This document shows, in pieces, positions 19,701 through 28,597 of a DNA stretch of 64,000 bases. Position numbers and translations under genes: made by a program. The notes under the pieces are model-generated. The model was not told the origin of the DNA. It worked only from the letters and a program-made list of their open reading frames with translations, and searched no databases. The stretch is from Bradyrhizobium diazoefficiens (GTDB lineage: Bacteria > Pseudomonadota > Alphaproteobacteria > Rhizobiales > Xanthobacteraceae), in assembly GCF_016616425.1 (NCBI RefSeq), contig NZ_CP067101.1, positions 4,154,001-4,218,000 of the forward strand, given 5' to 3'. Positions within the stretch are counted from its first letter, which is position 1. Each line of letters starts with the position of its first letter.

Positions 19701-21408
19701 AGCACTGTTTCTCGTGCGCGCCGCCCGGATGAGTGACCGCCCCACCGACCGCTGGTCCGACCTGTTGAGCATATTTCCAGAGCGCACCCGACGTGTGGTT
19801 GGTCGCGCGAGCGCTCCATTTGGTCTTGCGCTGGGCCAGCTCGGCGTCGCTCAATTTTACGTCAAGGGTCCCATTGACGGCGTCGATCTCGATGATGTCG
19901 CCGTCCTCGAGCAGCCCGATCGGGCCGCCGATGGCAGCTTCCGGCCCGACATGGCCGATGCAGAAGCCGCGGGTGGCGCCGGAGAAGCGGCCGTCGGTGA
20001 TGAGCGCAATCTTGCCGCCCATGCCCTGGCCCGTCAGCGCCGCGGTGGTCTGGAGCATTTCCCGCATGCCGGGGCCGCCCTTCGGCCCCTCGTAGCGGAT
20101 CACGATGACTTCGCCTTCGCGATAGGTGCGCTTCTGGACCGCCTCGAAAGCATCCTCCTCACGGTCGAAGCACCTGGCCGGACCGGTGAACCTGAGGTTG
20201 GACATTCCCGCGACTTTCACGATCGCACCTTCTGGCGCCAAATTGCCCTTCAGACCGACCACACCGCCGGTGACGGTGATGGGCTTGTCTGCCGGGTGCA
20301 CCACGTCCTGGTGCGGATTCCATTTCACGCTCTTGAGGTTTTCGGCGATCGTGCGGCCCGTGACGGTGAGGCAATCACCGTGCAGGAAGCCGTTGTCGAG
20401 CAGCGTCTTCATCAGAAGCGGTATGCCACCTACTTCAAACATGTCTTTGGCGACATAACGGCCACCCGGCTTCAAATCCGCGACATATGGTGTCTTTTTG
20501 AAGATTTCAGCAACGTCGAACAGGTCGAACTTGATGCCGCACTCATGCGCGATCGCCGGCAGGTGCAGCGCAGCATTGGTCGAGCCGCCGGAGGCCGCGA
20601 CTACGGCAGCCGCGTTCTCAAGCGCCTTGCGGGTCACGATGTCGCGCGGCCGGATGTTGGACGCGATCAGGTCCATGACCTTCTCGCCTGCGGTCATGCA
20701 GAACGCGTCGCGGATTTCATACGGCGCCGGAGCGCCGGCCGAGTAAGGCAGCGCCAGGCCGATCGCCTCGGAGACGGTCGCCATGGTGTTGGCGGTGAAC
20801 TGCGCGCCGCAGGCACCTGCCGAGGGGCACGCTACGCGTTCGATCTCGTCGAGGTCTTCGTCCGACATGGCGCCGACCGAGTGCTTGCCGACGGCCTCGA
20901 ACATGTCCTGCACGGTGACCTGCTGTCCCCGGAAATTGCCGGGCAGGATCGAGCCGCCATAGATGAAGATCGAGGGCACGTTGAGACGGACCATCGCCAT
21001 CATCATGCCGGGCAGCGACTTGTCGCAGCCGGCGAGCCCGACGAGCGCGTCATAGGCATGGCCGCGAACGGTCAGTTCGACCGAATCGGCGATGCATTCG
21101 CGCGACGGCAGCGAGGAGCGCATGCCGTCATGGCCCATGGCGATGCCGTCAGTGACGGTGATGGTGCAGAATTCGCGCGGAGTGCCGCCGGCCGACGCCA
21201 CGCCCTTCTTCACCGCCTGCGCCTGGCGCATCAAGGCGATGTTGCAGGGGGCGGCCTCGTTCCAGCACGAGGCGACTCCGACGAAGGGCTGGTGGATCTG
21301 CTCGGTGGTCAGACCCATGGCGTAGAAGTAGGAGCGATGGGGCGCGCGCGCAGGGCCTTCCGTCACGTGACGGCTCGGCAGCCTCTGCTTGTCAATCTTC
21401 GCACCCAT
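19687..21408 (-). CDS. ilvD: Dihydroxy-acid dehydratase
   Basis: A 573-residue IlvD/Edd-family enzyme that dehydrates 2,3-dihydroxy acids in valine, leucine and isoleucine synthesis. The Fe-S cluster cysteines are in SCWNEAAPCN, LAGCDKSLPG and CPSAGACGAQFTANTM. The C-terminal FSGATRGFCIGHVGPEA block binds substrate. IlvD is preferred over phosphogluconate dehydratase from length and the opening (RSYFYAMGLTTEQI). The 3' end overlaps the Sel1-repeat gene start. Confidence 0.95.
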   Translation of the reverse strand: MGAKIDKQRLPSRHVTEGPARAPHRSYFYAMGLTTEQIHQPFVGVASCWNEAAPCNIALMRQAQAVKKGVASAGGTPREFCTITVTDGIAMGHDGMRSSLPSRECIADSVELTVRGHAYDALVGLAGCDKSLPGMMMAMVRLNVPSIFIYGGSILPGNFRGQQVTVQDMFEAVGKHSVGAMSDEDLDEIERVACPSAGACGAQFTANTMATVSEAIGLALPYSAGAPAPYEIRDAFCMTAGEKVMDLIASNIRPRDIVTRKALENAAAVVAASGGSTNAALHLPAIAHECGIKFDLFDVAEIFKKTPYVADLKPGGRYVAKDMFEVGGIPLLMKTLLDNGFLHGDCLTVTGRTIAENLKSVKWNPHQDVVHPADKPITVTGGVVGLKGNLAPEGAIVKVAGMSNLRFTGPARCFDREEDAFEAVQKRTYREGEVIVIRYEGPKGGPGMREMLQTTAALTGQGMGGKIALITDGRFSGATRGFCIGHVGPEAAIGGPIGLLEDGDIIEIDAVNGTLDVKLSDAELAQRKTKWSARATNHTSGALWKYAQQVGPAVGGAVTHPGGAHEKQCYADI

Positions 21409-22555
21409 CGCAAACCAGTTTCCCCGGCCAACCCTTTCAGACCCGAAAAATCAGAGCCAAGATTTGAATCGACCTTGGGATTTTCTCGTCGCCTCGAGGA
21501 CTGCCCGCTATCTCCAAAATATTAGAGCGATTTTATTCATGTCTGGGTGTGGCCAAAAAGCGGCGGCGATGCGAACCGCCACTGATGAGGGTTAAATCAA
21601 AGACGGGTGTTGCAAAGACGGCACAATCGTTACCGGGAAGACACGGGCGAATTTACTGCAATACCGCCCGATAACCGTTCACAACCTTTGCTTTCAAAGA
21701 TGCGCCATGTGCGCTCAGCTCCGGCTCAATGACGAGATCGACTCTCGCGAGTCGGAGCCTTCTCCGCACCGCGAAGTAAAGGGCGGAATCGCAACTCTCC
21801 AATGTACATTTCAATCCGAAGACATGCCTTCGCGTTCTCGCGGCTGATTTCGCCCGAGCTTTGCTTGATCGCTCCACCCTCTGAAAGCCAGGAGGGCGCA
21901 GGGAAGGCCGGGTGCCGGCTCGCACCCGCGGTCTGCTGCGCGAAAAGCACACGCAGAAAGAACCGCACAGCAGCATACAGGTGGTGCCGAACACTCGGCC
22001 TTCCCTGCGCGATGGTCGGACGGCTTATGCCGTGATCTCCCGGGAGCCGAGTTCGTTCTGGCCTCCCTCGCCATTCGAATTCATGATGCAGTCCGCCCGG
22101 TCGGGCTCGCTCGCATCTTCGAAGGGCTTGACCGTAGCAACGACGGCCAGGACCACACGGTTTTGCCGTACGCGCGTTCGCTGACCGCCGCATGATCTCC
22201 CGGCCTTGTCGACGTTGCCGGAAGCATGCTGGCGAGACGAACTTGACAGCGCCGCTCGTCCGCACGCGGTTTCGGGCTCACAGGGACGACCCGCCCTGCC
22301 CGTACCCTCCGTGCCGACGCTGCCGCGTCCACCGCAGGCCCGGCTCGCGACAGTGACGACACAAGATCGCCCCTCCTGGATGAGCCGGGATGGACGACAC
22401 ATACGACAAAACCGAATTTCGGTAAAGTGGAATATTTTTGCGCGGGCGGGTTGACATCGGCGGGTCTGGAAATGATCAGATGTTTTGCCCGTCGGGCTCG
22501 CGCAGCTCCGCGATCGTCTTTCTGATCATGCCGGTTCATGTGAGGGGCCGGCCAC
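21409..22555. other. 1.1-kb stretch without a convincing gene
   Basis: Only short overlapping frames with improbable, Arg/Pro/Cys-rich translations are seen on both strands. The first ~190 bp, upstream of ilvD, is comparatively AT-rich and should hold its promoter. The central part looks like a dispersed repeat (described separately). No transposase, integrase or tRNA is recognisable. Confidence 0.6.
21860..22400. repeat. Probable dispersed Bradyrhizobium-type repeat or element remnant
   Basis: I recall closely similar DNA (phrases such as GAGGGCGCAGGGAAGGCCGG, AGAAAGAACCGCACAGCAGC and ATGGTCGGACGGCTTATGCC) from many intergenic positions in Bradyrhizobium genomes. In annotated genomes it yields nonsense hypothetical proteins. 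The boundaries given are approximate. No terminal inverted repeats or target duplications could be defined by eye, so type and mobility are open. Confidence 0.5.
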
Positions 22556-22813
22556 TCAGGTCCGCCCTCGCAAACGTTGCGCCTGGGCCCGGGCGACAGC
22601 GACCTTGCGTGGCGGGGCGTCGAGGCGCTTGATCGGCATCAATTCGCCGGAGGCCGAGACGATTGCGGTCTCCTCGCGGCGGCAGCGCGTACAGACAAAG
22701 CGGACCTCGTGCGGGGACGCCGACCAGCTCGACCGCTTCACATTGGCGGCCATCGGCCAGGCCTCACAATGCGAGCACGACACCAGAAATCGACCGGGAT
22801 CAAGCATACCCAT
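22556..22813 (-). CDS. Small protein with two CxxC motifs
   Basis: A predicted 85-residue protein starting MGMLDPGRFLVSCSHCEAWP. It has one CSHC near residues 13-16 and one CTRC about 30 residues later, the spacing of a small zinc ribbon, followed by a basic tail (PPRKVAVARAQAQRLRGRT). A GGAG motif lies about 9 bp before the ATG. The frame is open further upstream to 23071, but that part is low-quality sequence. It may bind metal or nucleic acid, but no function is known. From memory, related short proteins are common in Bradyrhizobium. Confidence 0.6.
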   Translation of the reverse strand: MGMLDPGRFLVSCSHCEAWPMAANVKRSSWSASPHEVRFVCTRCRREETAIVSASGELMPIKRLDAPPRKVAVARAQAQRLRGRT

Positions 22814-22997
22814 TCCATCGGACTCCGCATCCCCCTTGCCTCCTTCAATGACCAACCCGAGTAAATCGTTCCGGTGTCCAGGCACCGCCAACTCTTGCCC
22901 TGAGAGGCGCTCCTGGGCACGCTGTTCCCGGCGTCCGCCGGCATCATGCCTCATCCGGGATGGCGCGGCTGCGATCCCGGCAAGGCAGAGGGTGCGC

Positions 22998-23207
22998 TCA
23001 GCGTGCGCCCTTGAGGGTGCAGGAGGTCGTGCAGGTGACTGTGGTGCCGCGATCACATGATTTGCAGGCATTGACGCACTGGTTCATGTCGCGGGGATTG
23101 TAGCTGTAGTTCCGGGCCGGGCACGCCGAGGTCGAGCCGGTGATGTCCTGCTCCTGATCGCAGGCCGCCGTCATGAGTGCGCATATGAGCACGGCAACGA
23201 AGCGCAT
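22998..23207 (-). CDS. Small cysteine-rich lipoprotein
   Basis: A 69-residue protein with a short lipoprotein signal (MRFVAVLICALMTAAC; lipobox TAAC with Cys16). The mature part carries six further Cys (ACPA, QCVNACKSC, TCTTSCT), so several disulphides are likely after export. No domain is recognised. Its size, spacing and exported nature resemble secreted mini-proteins of unknown role. It stands alone between the CxxC protein and a small hypothetical gene on the same strand. Confidence 0.7.
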   Translation of the reverse strand: MRFVAVLICALMTAACDQEQDITGSTSACPARNYSYNPRDMNQCVNACKSCDRGTTVTCTTSCTLKGAR

Positions 23208-23359
23208 GGGATTGCCCTGTCAGGCACGGCAAATGACGTTCGCGGGATGCGCTGCATCGCAGCGAACCCGACCTTCCCACTACGAGCGCCGATGAGCGAC
23301 GTCCGCGTGCCATCAAGGATGCGCGCCAAACATTAAGAACGGATTGATTGCAGCCGGCC

Positions 23360-23536
23360 TCAGGCCGCAGCCTTGGTCGCAATCGCCTGCCGCATGTCCA
23401 CCGCCAACTGACGGTACTGCTCCGAAAGCTTGAGATAGAACTCTCGCTTGGTGCTGTCGGTGGCGAGCTTGGCAATCAGCTCGCATTCGGCGGTGAGCGT
23501 CTCGAACCGTTCCAGCCTGTCCTGAAGTTCTGTCAT
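23360..23536 (-). CDS. Short helical hypothetical protein
   Basis: A predicted 58-residue protein (MTELQDRLERFETLTAECEL to QAIATKAAA), almost entirely amphipathic helix with heptad-like spacing. A start at 23623 would add 29 residues, and the choice is not settled. No domain is recognised. It ends downstream of the cyclase gene (18 bp from the longer start to the cyclase stop at 23642), so it may be co-transcribed with it. Confidence 0.55.
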   Translation of the reverse strand: MTELQDRLERFETLTAECELIAKLATDSTKREFYLKLSEQYRQLAVDMRQAIATKAAA

Positions 23537-23641
23537 CGGCGTGTCCCCGTCAAACGCCTCAAGGACATCCAACCTAAGCCCGGGAAATAGGTCACGGCGA
23601 ACATCGTTATCGAGTACAATCAATTTTTCCGGTGCGGCAGC

Positions 23642-25378
23642 CTATTTGCTGTCCAACCGCCAGGCGCCATCCCAGCCGGCGTCCGGCGGGTGGGCCTCGA
23701 ACCGCGCGATGCGGCCGAGCATCGTGCGCGAGGGGCCGTCACCGGGGACGGCTTCGAGCGCCGCGTTGAAAGCGGCGCGCGCCTCATCGAAGCGGCGGAC
23801 GCGATAGGCGGCGAGCGCTTCGGCATAGTGCGTGCGCAAGCTGTCCTGTGCACTGGTGAGTGCCCCTGCTCTCGCCATCACCTCGAAGACCGCCTGCGGC
23901 GCACTCTGGCCGGCGACTGCGAGACGATCGACCTCGCGCAGCTCGAGCCGCGATCCGATCGCCTCCGCAGTCTCCTGCGAGATCAGAATGCGGGTGCCAT
24001 AGGCCTTGTTGACGGCCTCCAGCCGCGAGGCCAGGTTCACGGCATCGCCCATCACAGTGAAGCTCATCATCAGCTCGGAACCGATGCTGCCGGTCAGCAC
24101 CTCGCCGGTGGCGATGCCGATCCGCAGATCACACGGCGCGGGCATGGCGCGGATGCCGAGCAGGTCGGGCAGCTGCCTCTGGAGCGCGGGCACCTGATCG
24201 GTCATCTCGACGGCGGCAAGCCCGGCGAGCAGCGCCTGCTCGTCCTCCTCGATGAAGGGCGGGCCCCAATAGGACATGATGGCGTCGCCGATATACTTGT
24301 CGATGATGCCGCGATTGCTCCTGATCGGCCCCGACATCACCGTGAAATAGTGGTTCATCACCTTGACGAGGCCGCGCGGGGTCATGCCCTCGCTCATCGA
24401 GGTGAAGCCGCTCATGTCGCAGAACATGATGGTCATGACCCGGCGCTCGCCGTCGATTGCGACCTCCGGCCGGTCGATCAGCCCCTGCACCACCTTGGGA
24501 TCGATGTAGCGGCCGAAGGTCTCGCGGATGCGCTCGTTGTGCCTGAGCTGCTCGGTCATGCGGTTGAAGGCCGCGGCGAGCTCGCCGATCTCGTCCTGCG
24601 TTGAGACGGTGATGGTCTTGTCGAAGCGGCCGGCCTCGACCTCGCGAGTGCCGGCAAGCAGCAGCCGCACCGGGCGCGTGATGCCGCTGGACACCAGGAG
24701 CGCAAAGGCAAATCCGACGATCGCCGCGAGCAATGTCACGACGCCCGAAATGACGATCGCCTGATGCTGGCGGCCGATCACCTGCGAGGTCGAGAAGAAG
24801 ACCTGCGTCAGCATGTCGGCGCGGATCGCATCCATCTTCCGGTTGAACTGATCGCGCAGCACGTCGATGTGCTCCAGCGTGCCGCGGGCCTCGGCCATCT
24901 GCCTGGCGTCAACCTGCTTGAGGAGCTTCGCATGGTCCTCGGTCAGATCGCGTCGCAGTTCGGTGACGGCGGTCTCGATGCGGATCTCGATTCGTGCCAG
25001 CGCGGCGTTGTCGGAATACGTCCTGGGATCGTCGATGATCGCGTTAATGAGCTTGCGCGCGGCCTCGGCATCCTCCTCGATCTTGCGGTCCGATTGCTCG
25101 AAGTCGCGAACTCGCGCCGCATAGGCCTCCTCGTCAGACGGTGACGCCATCCTGGTCATGACCATTCGCCGCAGCGCCAGCGTCCGCTCCAGCGAGTCGA
25201 TATTGGCGCGGGACAGATGGCTGTAGGCGGGGATGTAGCGGTGGGTCAGCTCGTCGAGCAGGACGCCGACCTGGCTCGACATCACCATCGACAGGATCGA
25301 GGTGACCAGCATCAGGACGATCAATCCGAGGGCGATGCCGACGATCTTGCGCCGGATCGACTGGTTGAAAATCGGCAT
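23642..25378 (-). CDS. Membrane adenylate/guanylate cyclase (class III) with HAMP domain
   Basis: A 578-residue protein. TM1 is at about residues 10-32 (KIVGIALGLIVLMLVTSILS), followed by a helical periplasmic sensor region of about 175 residues. TM2 is at about residues 207-228 (AIVISGVVTLLAAIVGFAFA), then a HAMP linker (SSGITRPVRLLLAG ... NRMTEQL) and a class III cyclase homology domain. Both metal-binding aspartates are visible, in TIMFCDMSGFTSMSEG and YIGDAIMSYWGPP. Substrate (ATP or GTP) cannot be read with confidence. Start 25378 (MPIFNQSIRRK) is preferred, because the frame upstream to 25771 is antisense-like and overlaps the transglycosylase gene. Confidence 0.9.
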   Translation of the reverse strand: MPIFNQSIRRKIVGIALGLIVLMLVTSILSMVMSSQVGVLLDELTHRYIPAYSHLSRANIDSLERTLALRRMVMTRMASPSDEEAYAARVRDFEQSDRKIEEDAEAARKLINAIIDDPRTYSDNAALARIEIRIETAVTELRRDLTEDHAKLLKQVDARQMAEARGTLEHIDVLRDQFNRKMDAIRADMLTQVFFSTSQVIGRQHQAIVISGVVTLLAAIVGFAFALLVSSGITRPVRLLLAGTREVEAGRFDKTITVSTQDEIGELAAAFNRMTEQLRHNERIRETFGRYIDPKVVQGLIDRPEVAIDGERRVMTIMFCDMSGFTSMSEGMTPRGLVKVMNHYFTVMSGPIRSNRGIIDKYIGDAIMSYWGPPFIEEDEQALLAGLAAVEMTDQVPALQRQLPDLLGIRAMPAPCDLRIGIATGEVLTGSIGSELMMSFTVMGDAVNLASRLEAVNKAYGTRILISQETAEAIGSRLELREVDRLAVAGQSAPQAVFEVMARAGALTSAQDSLRTHYAEALAAYRVRRFDEARAAFNAALEAVPGDGPSRTMLGRIARFEAHPPDAGWDGAWRLDSK

Positions 25379-25706
25379 AGGTGCGGGGGTGAAGGCCAAA
25401 AGGAGGGGAGCGAGGGAACTGCATACACCGGATCCGGCCGAGGGAACACGCGCAATCTGGCCCGTCCTGATATCCCAACCATGCCCCCACCGGTGCGCGA
25501 GTTCTTGGACGTCAACAAAGGTCAAGATGCTGCCCTTTGCGCTTCTGCGGAAGTTCCCGCACCCATCCGTATTTTGCCGCATTGTTGCGACAGCGTGAGG
25601 AATGCGAAACGATGCCGTGGCATCGTTTTGGGTGTCGTTATTGATTCTCAAGCCGCATGTGGTCGCGGACCTTGGTTTGTAGTGGTTTCGCAGGGGGGGC
25701 CATGGA
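25379..25706. promoter_or_regulatory. Divergent intergenic region with a 22-bp perfect palindrome
   Basis: 328 bp separating the cyclase and slt genes, which are transcribed away from each other. At 25607-25628 the arms AAACGATGCC and GGCATCGTTT flank a 2-bp centre (GT). A symmetrical site in a divergent promoter region is a candidate operator. It could also be an intergenic repeat, since nothing identifies the binding protein. Confidence 0.45.
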
Positions 25707-27893
25707 ATGAACCAGTGCCTACGCTCGCTCGCGTGTGCCGTTGCCGTGGCCGCGATGGCCCTCCTTCCCACCGAACTGGCGGCAAAGAGCAGTCACAAAT
25801 CGTCCGCGCCGAAGAAGTCGCACGAGGCGAAAGCCGGCAAGCAGCGCCATGCCGCGGCGAAATCGCGCCACGGCAAGCATGCCGAGACCAAGCGCAAGTC
25901 GAAGAAGACCGACGAAGCGCCCTCGGACAAGCCGGCCCCGCCGCCGCTCACCGGCGACCTCGCCGCGCTGAAGGACGCGATCGACCTTGCGCGCAAGGGC
26001 AAGACGGATGAGGCGAGCGCGGCGCGCGACCGCATCGCTGACCCCGCCGGACGGACACTCGCGGACTGGTTCATGCTGCGCCATTCCGACAGCACGGCAA
26101 ATTTCAAGCGCTACGCCACCTTCCTCGCCGCCAATCCGGACTGGCCGAGCCGCGCGATCCTCCGCCGGCGCGCCGAGGCGCGGCTATGGCAGGAGAAGAG
26201 CGACGCCGCCACCGTGCACGAATTCACGATGGACCGGCCGATCAGCGCCAAGGGCAAGTTCGCGCTCGCCCGCGTACTGCTCGCCGAAGGCGACGCCGAC
26301 AGGGCCGCGCGGCTCGTGCGCGAAGCCTGGCGCGCGGACGAATTGTCGGAGCGCACCGAGGAGGATTCCTACGAAGCGTTCCGCGATCTCCTCACCGCGG
26401 ACGATCATCGCGCCCGCATGGACAAGCGGCTCGGCGCCAAGGACTATTCGGCTGCGCGGCGCGCCGCAAAACGGCTCGGCGAGGACGCGCTCGCGATCGT
26501 CAAGGCGTGCGCCGCCGTCACCGGCAAGTCCAGCAAGGCCACGGATTATCTCGAGGACGTACCGGCCGAGGCGCGCCGCGACCTCGGCTATGTGCTGTGC
26601 CGCGCGCAATGGCACCTCCAGAAGGACCGCATCGACGACGCGGCCGAGGTGATCCTGACCGCCGCGCCCGACACCATGGCCGCCCAGGACACCGATGCCT
26701 GGTGGCGCGAGCGCCGCCTGCTGGCGCGCAAGCTGCTCGACCAGGGCAAGTTCAGAACGGCGTACGATGTGGTGCGCACGGCGGCGGTGCCTGCGAAGGA
26801 GGTCTATCGCGTCGACTATCATTTCACGTGCGGCTGGATCGCGCTGCGCTTTCTCGGCGATCCCAAGGCGGCGATGGTGCACTTCGCCGCGATCGACGAG
26901 GGCTCGGCCAATCCGATCGCATTGTCGCGCGCGAATTACTGGCGCGGCCGTGCCGCCGAGGCGATGGGAGCCATAGCCGATGCGCGCATGAGCTATCGGG
27001 CGGCTTCGCGCTATCCGACCGCCTATTACGGCCAGCTCGCGCGTGCGAGGCTCGGCCTCGACCCGATCGAGCTGCGCCCGCCCTCGCGCGTGCCGGCCGC
27101 AGTCGACACCCCGCCCGCAGACGAGCGCGTGCGCGCCGCCGACATGCTCTACGGCATCGGCGAGCGCGATACGGTGCTTTACTACGCCGAGGATTTCGCC
27201 AAGGAGAGCACCGACATCGCGGCGCTCGAAGGGCTCGGCGAACTCGCCCGCCAGCGCAACGATGCGCGAGTCATGCTGGAGGTCGGCAAGTTGGCGCTGG
27301 CGCGCGGGCTCGCCCTCGACCATTACGCCTTTCCGACCATCGGCATCCCCGAGCATCGGCAGGTCGCGCCGGCGATCGAGACCAGCGTGATCTATTCGGT
27401 GGCGCGCACCGAAAGCTCGTTCGACCAGCGCGACAAATCGCCGGCCAATGCGGTCGGGCTGATGCAGGTGACACCTGAGGCCGGCCGCGATACCGCCAAG
27501 CGGTTCGGCCTGACTTACGACTGGGACAGGATGGTCTCAGATCCCGTCTACAACACGCAAATGGGCGCGGCCGAGCTCAGCGCGCTGCTGTCGGAATATC
27601 GCGGCAACCAGATCATGACCTTCGCCGGCTACAATGCCGGCCGCGGCCGCGTGCGCGAATGGGTGCAGGCTCGCGGCGACCCCCGGGATCCCAAAGTCGA
27701 TCCGGTCGACTGGGTCGAGCGCATCCCGCTGTCGGAGACGCGCAACTACGTCCAGCGCGTGATGGAGAACGTGCAGGTGTACCGCGCACGGTTCGAAGGC
27801 AGCAGCATGGTCGCTGGGAAGTCCGAGCAGCGCGTCGTCACGCACGAGGCCGCCGCAACCGCACCCGCGGCGGCCGCAGCACCTGCTCCCTAG
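25707..27893 (+). CDS. slt: Soluble-type lytic murein transglycosylase (Slt70 family)
   Basis: A 728-residue exported enzyme. Signal peptide at residues 1-25 (CAVAVAAMALLPTELAAKSS). A Lys/His-rich segment of about 45 residues follows, then a long superhelical alpha domain (residues about 90-545) and a C-terminal SLT domain. The catalytic Glu569 is in SVARTESSFDQ, followed by AVGLMQVTPEAG and TFAGYNAGRGRVREW. It cleaves peptidoglycan to 1,6-anhydro-muropeptides, the substrates recycled through NagZ. A paralogue of almost the same length lies at 47031-49175. Confidence 0.93.
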   Translation: MNQCLRSLACAVAVAAMALLPTELAAKSSHKSSAPKKSHEAKAGKQRHAAAKSRHGKHAETKRKSKKTDEAPSDKPAPPPLTGDLAALKDAIDLARKGKTDEASAARDRIADPAGRTLADWFMLRHSDSTANFKRYATFLAANPDWPSRAILRRRAEARLWQEKSDAATVHEFTMDRPISAKGKFALARVLLAEGDADRAARLVREAWRADELSERTEEDSYEAFRDLLTADDHRARMDKRLGAKDYSAARRAAKRLGEDALAIVKACAAVTGKSSKATDYLEDVPAEARRDLGYVLCRAQWHLQKDRIDDAAEVILTAAPDTMAAQDTDAWWRERRLLARKLLDQGKFRTAYDVVRTAAVPAKEVYRVDYHFTCGWIALRFLGDPKAAMVHFAAIDEGSANPIALSRANYWRGRAAEAMGAIADARMSYRAASRYPTAYYGQLARARLGLDPIELRPPSRVPAAVDTPPADERVRAADMLYGIGERDTVLYYAEDFAKESTDIAALEGLGELARQRNDARVMLEVGKLALARGLALDHYAFPTIGIPEHRQVAPAIETSVIYSVARTESSFDQRDKSPANAVGLMQVTPEAGRDTAKRFGLTYDWDRMVSDPVYNTQMGAAELSALLSEYRGNQIMTFAGYNAGRGRVREWVQARGDPRDPKVDPVDWVERIPLSETRNYVQRVMENVQVYRARFEGSSMVAGKSEQRVVTHEAAATAPAAAAAPAP

Positions 27894-27969
27894 CCAACGC
27901 CGCCGGGGCTGGACGCGGCGCCTTGCGAGGTTGCAGTGCTGCGGCTTCCACGCGAGTGCAGTCGCGCAG

Positions 27970-28332
27970 CTAGGTGTCACCTCCTTGCATCGTGATGAGA
28001 TCGCGACCGTCCAAGCATGCGCCGGTCAAGGCTCTTGCGAAGGTCCAGGCGTGTATCGTGCAACTCCACCACGAGACGGCACTCAGGACCGCCAGTGTCT
28101 CGATCATGTTGCCAGCGGCAAGCTCGACGTTCCCGGCGCCCGGTTTTGTGCGCCCAGCCGTCGACCATTGCATCAAGAACGTGACGGGTTCGCCGCGCCG
28201 GTAGCAATCGTAGTCACAGTAGCAGCGTTGCGTCCGCACATGCCGTACATAGCCGGACCGGATTGACCGTGAGCATGTGCTGCACGTGGCGGCGCGCAAC
28301 TGGGGCTCGTGATTGACCACCACGAATTTCAT
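27970..28332 (-). CDS. Cys-rich small protein A
   Basis: A predicted 120-residue protein starting MKFVVVNHEPQLRAATCSTC. The N-terminal half has CSTC and, about 24 residues later, YCDYDCYRRGE, a four-Cys arrangement like a zinc ribbon. The C-terminal half (about residues 78-100) is hydrophobic and Trp-rich (IETLAVLSAVSWWSCTIHAW), possibly a membrane or buried helix. It overlaps the next upstream gene by 4 bp and shares its core (CxxC ... YCDYxCY), so the two arose by duplication. No function is known. Confidence 0.65.
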   Translation of the reverse strand: MKFVVVNHEPQLRAATCSTCSRSIRSGYVRHVRTQRCYCDYDCYRRGEPVTFLMQWSTAGRTKPGAGNVELAAGNMIETLAVLSAVSWWSCTIHAWTFARALTGACLDGRDLITMQGGDT

Positions 28333-28517
28333 GACGCTGCCCTCACGCGATCCTTCGCGAGCGCCTCGCAGAACAGCGCGTAGCACTGATAGTCGCAGTA
28401 CGGCAGACGGGTTCCGATCTCGCGGAGATAGCTGCCGCCGATGGGCTCGCAGCACTGCATGCAGCAGGTCCGCCGGAACGGGGTCCGGCCGTTCACCAGC
28501 ACGAAGGCGAATCTCAT
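28329..28517 (-). CDS. Cys-rich small protein B
   Basis: A predicted 62-residue protein: MRFAFVLVNGRTPFRRTCCM, then CCEPIGGSYLREI and LPYCDYQCYALF. The QCCEPIG...YLREI...YCDYQCY pattern recurs in protein A and, as I recall, in many small Bradyrhizobium proteins. Four to six Cys with paired spacing suggest a treble-clef or zinc-ribbon fold. Its stop overlaps the ATG of protein A (ATGA type), so the pair is translationally coupled. Confidence 0.7.
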   Translation of the reverse strand: MRFAFVLVNGRTPFRRTCCMQCCEPIGGSYLREIGTRLPYCDYQCYALFCEALAKDRVRAAS

Positions 28518-28597
28518 GTAGCACCTCCCAAGGCGAAGCAGTAAACGCGGGCTCCCGGATCGGACCTACTGAACGATGTCAGCTCTCCAACTCAGTC

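Noticed and set aside
22081..22539. Several 80-150-codon frames in the gene-free stretch
   Set aside because: They overlap on both strands, have improbable composition, and fall in what looks like repeat DNA.
25379..25771. N-terminal extension of the cyclase gene
   Set aside because: The extra 131 residues overlap the start of the divergent transglycosylase gene and lack protein-like character. The membrane anchor starts at MPIFNQS (25378).
27970..28524. 184-residue version of Cys-rich protein A
   Set aside because: The first 64 codons lie within the coupled upstream gene for Cys-rich protein B in another frame. The ATG at 28332 gives the ATGA overlap typical of coupled genes.
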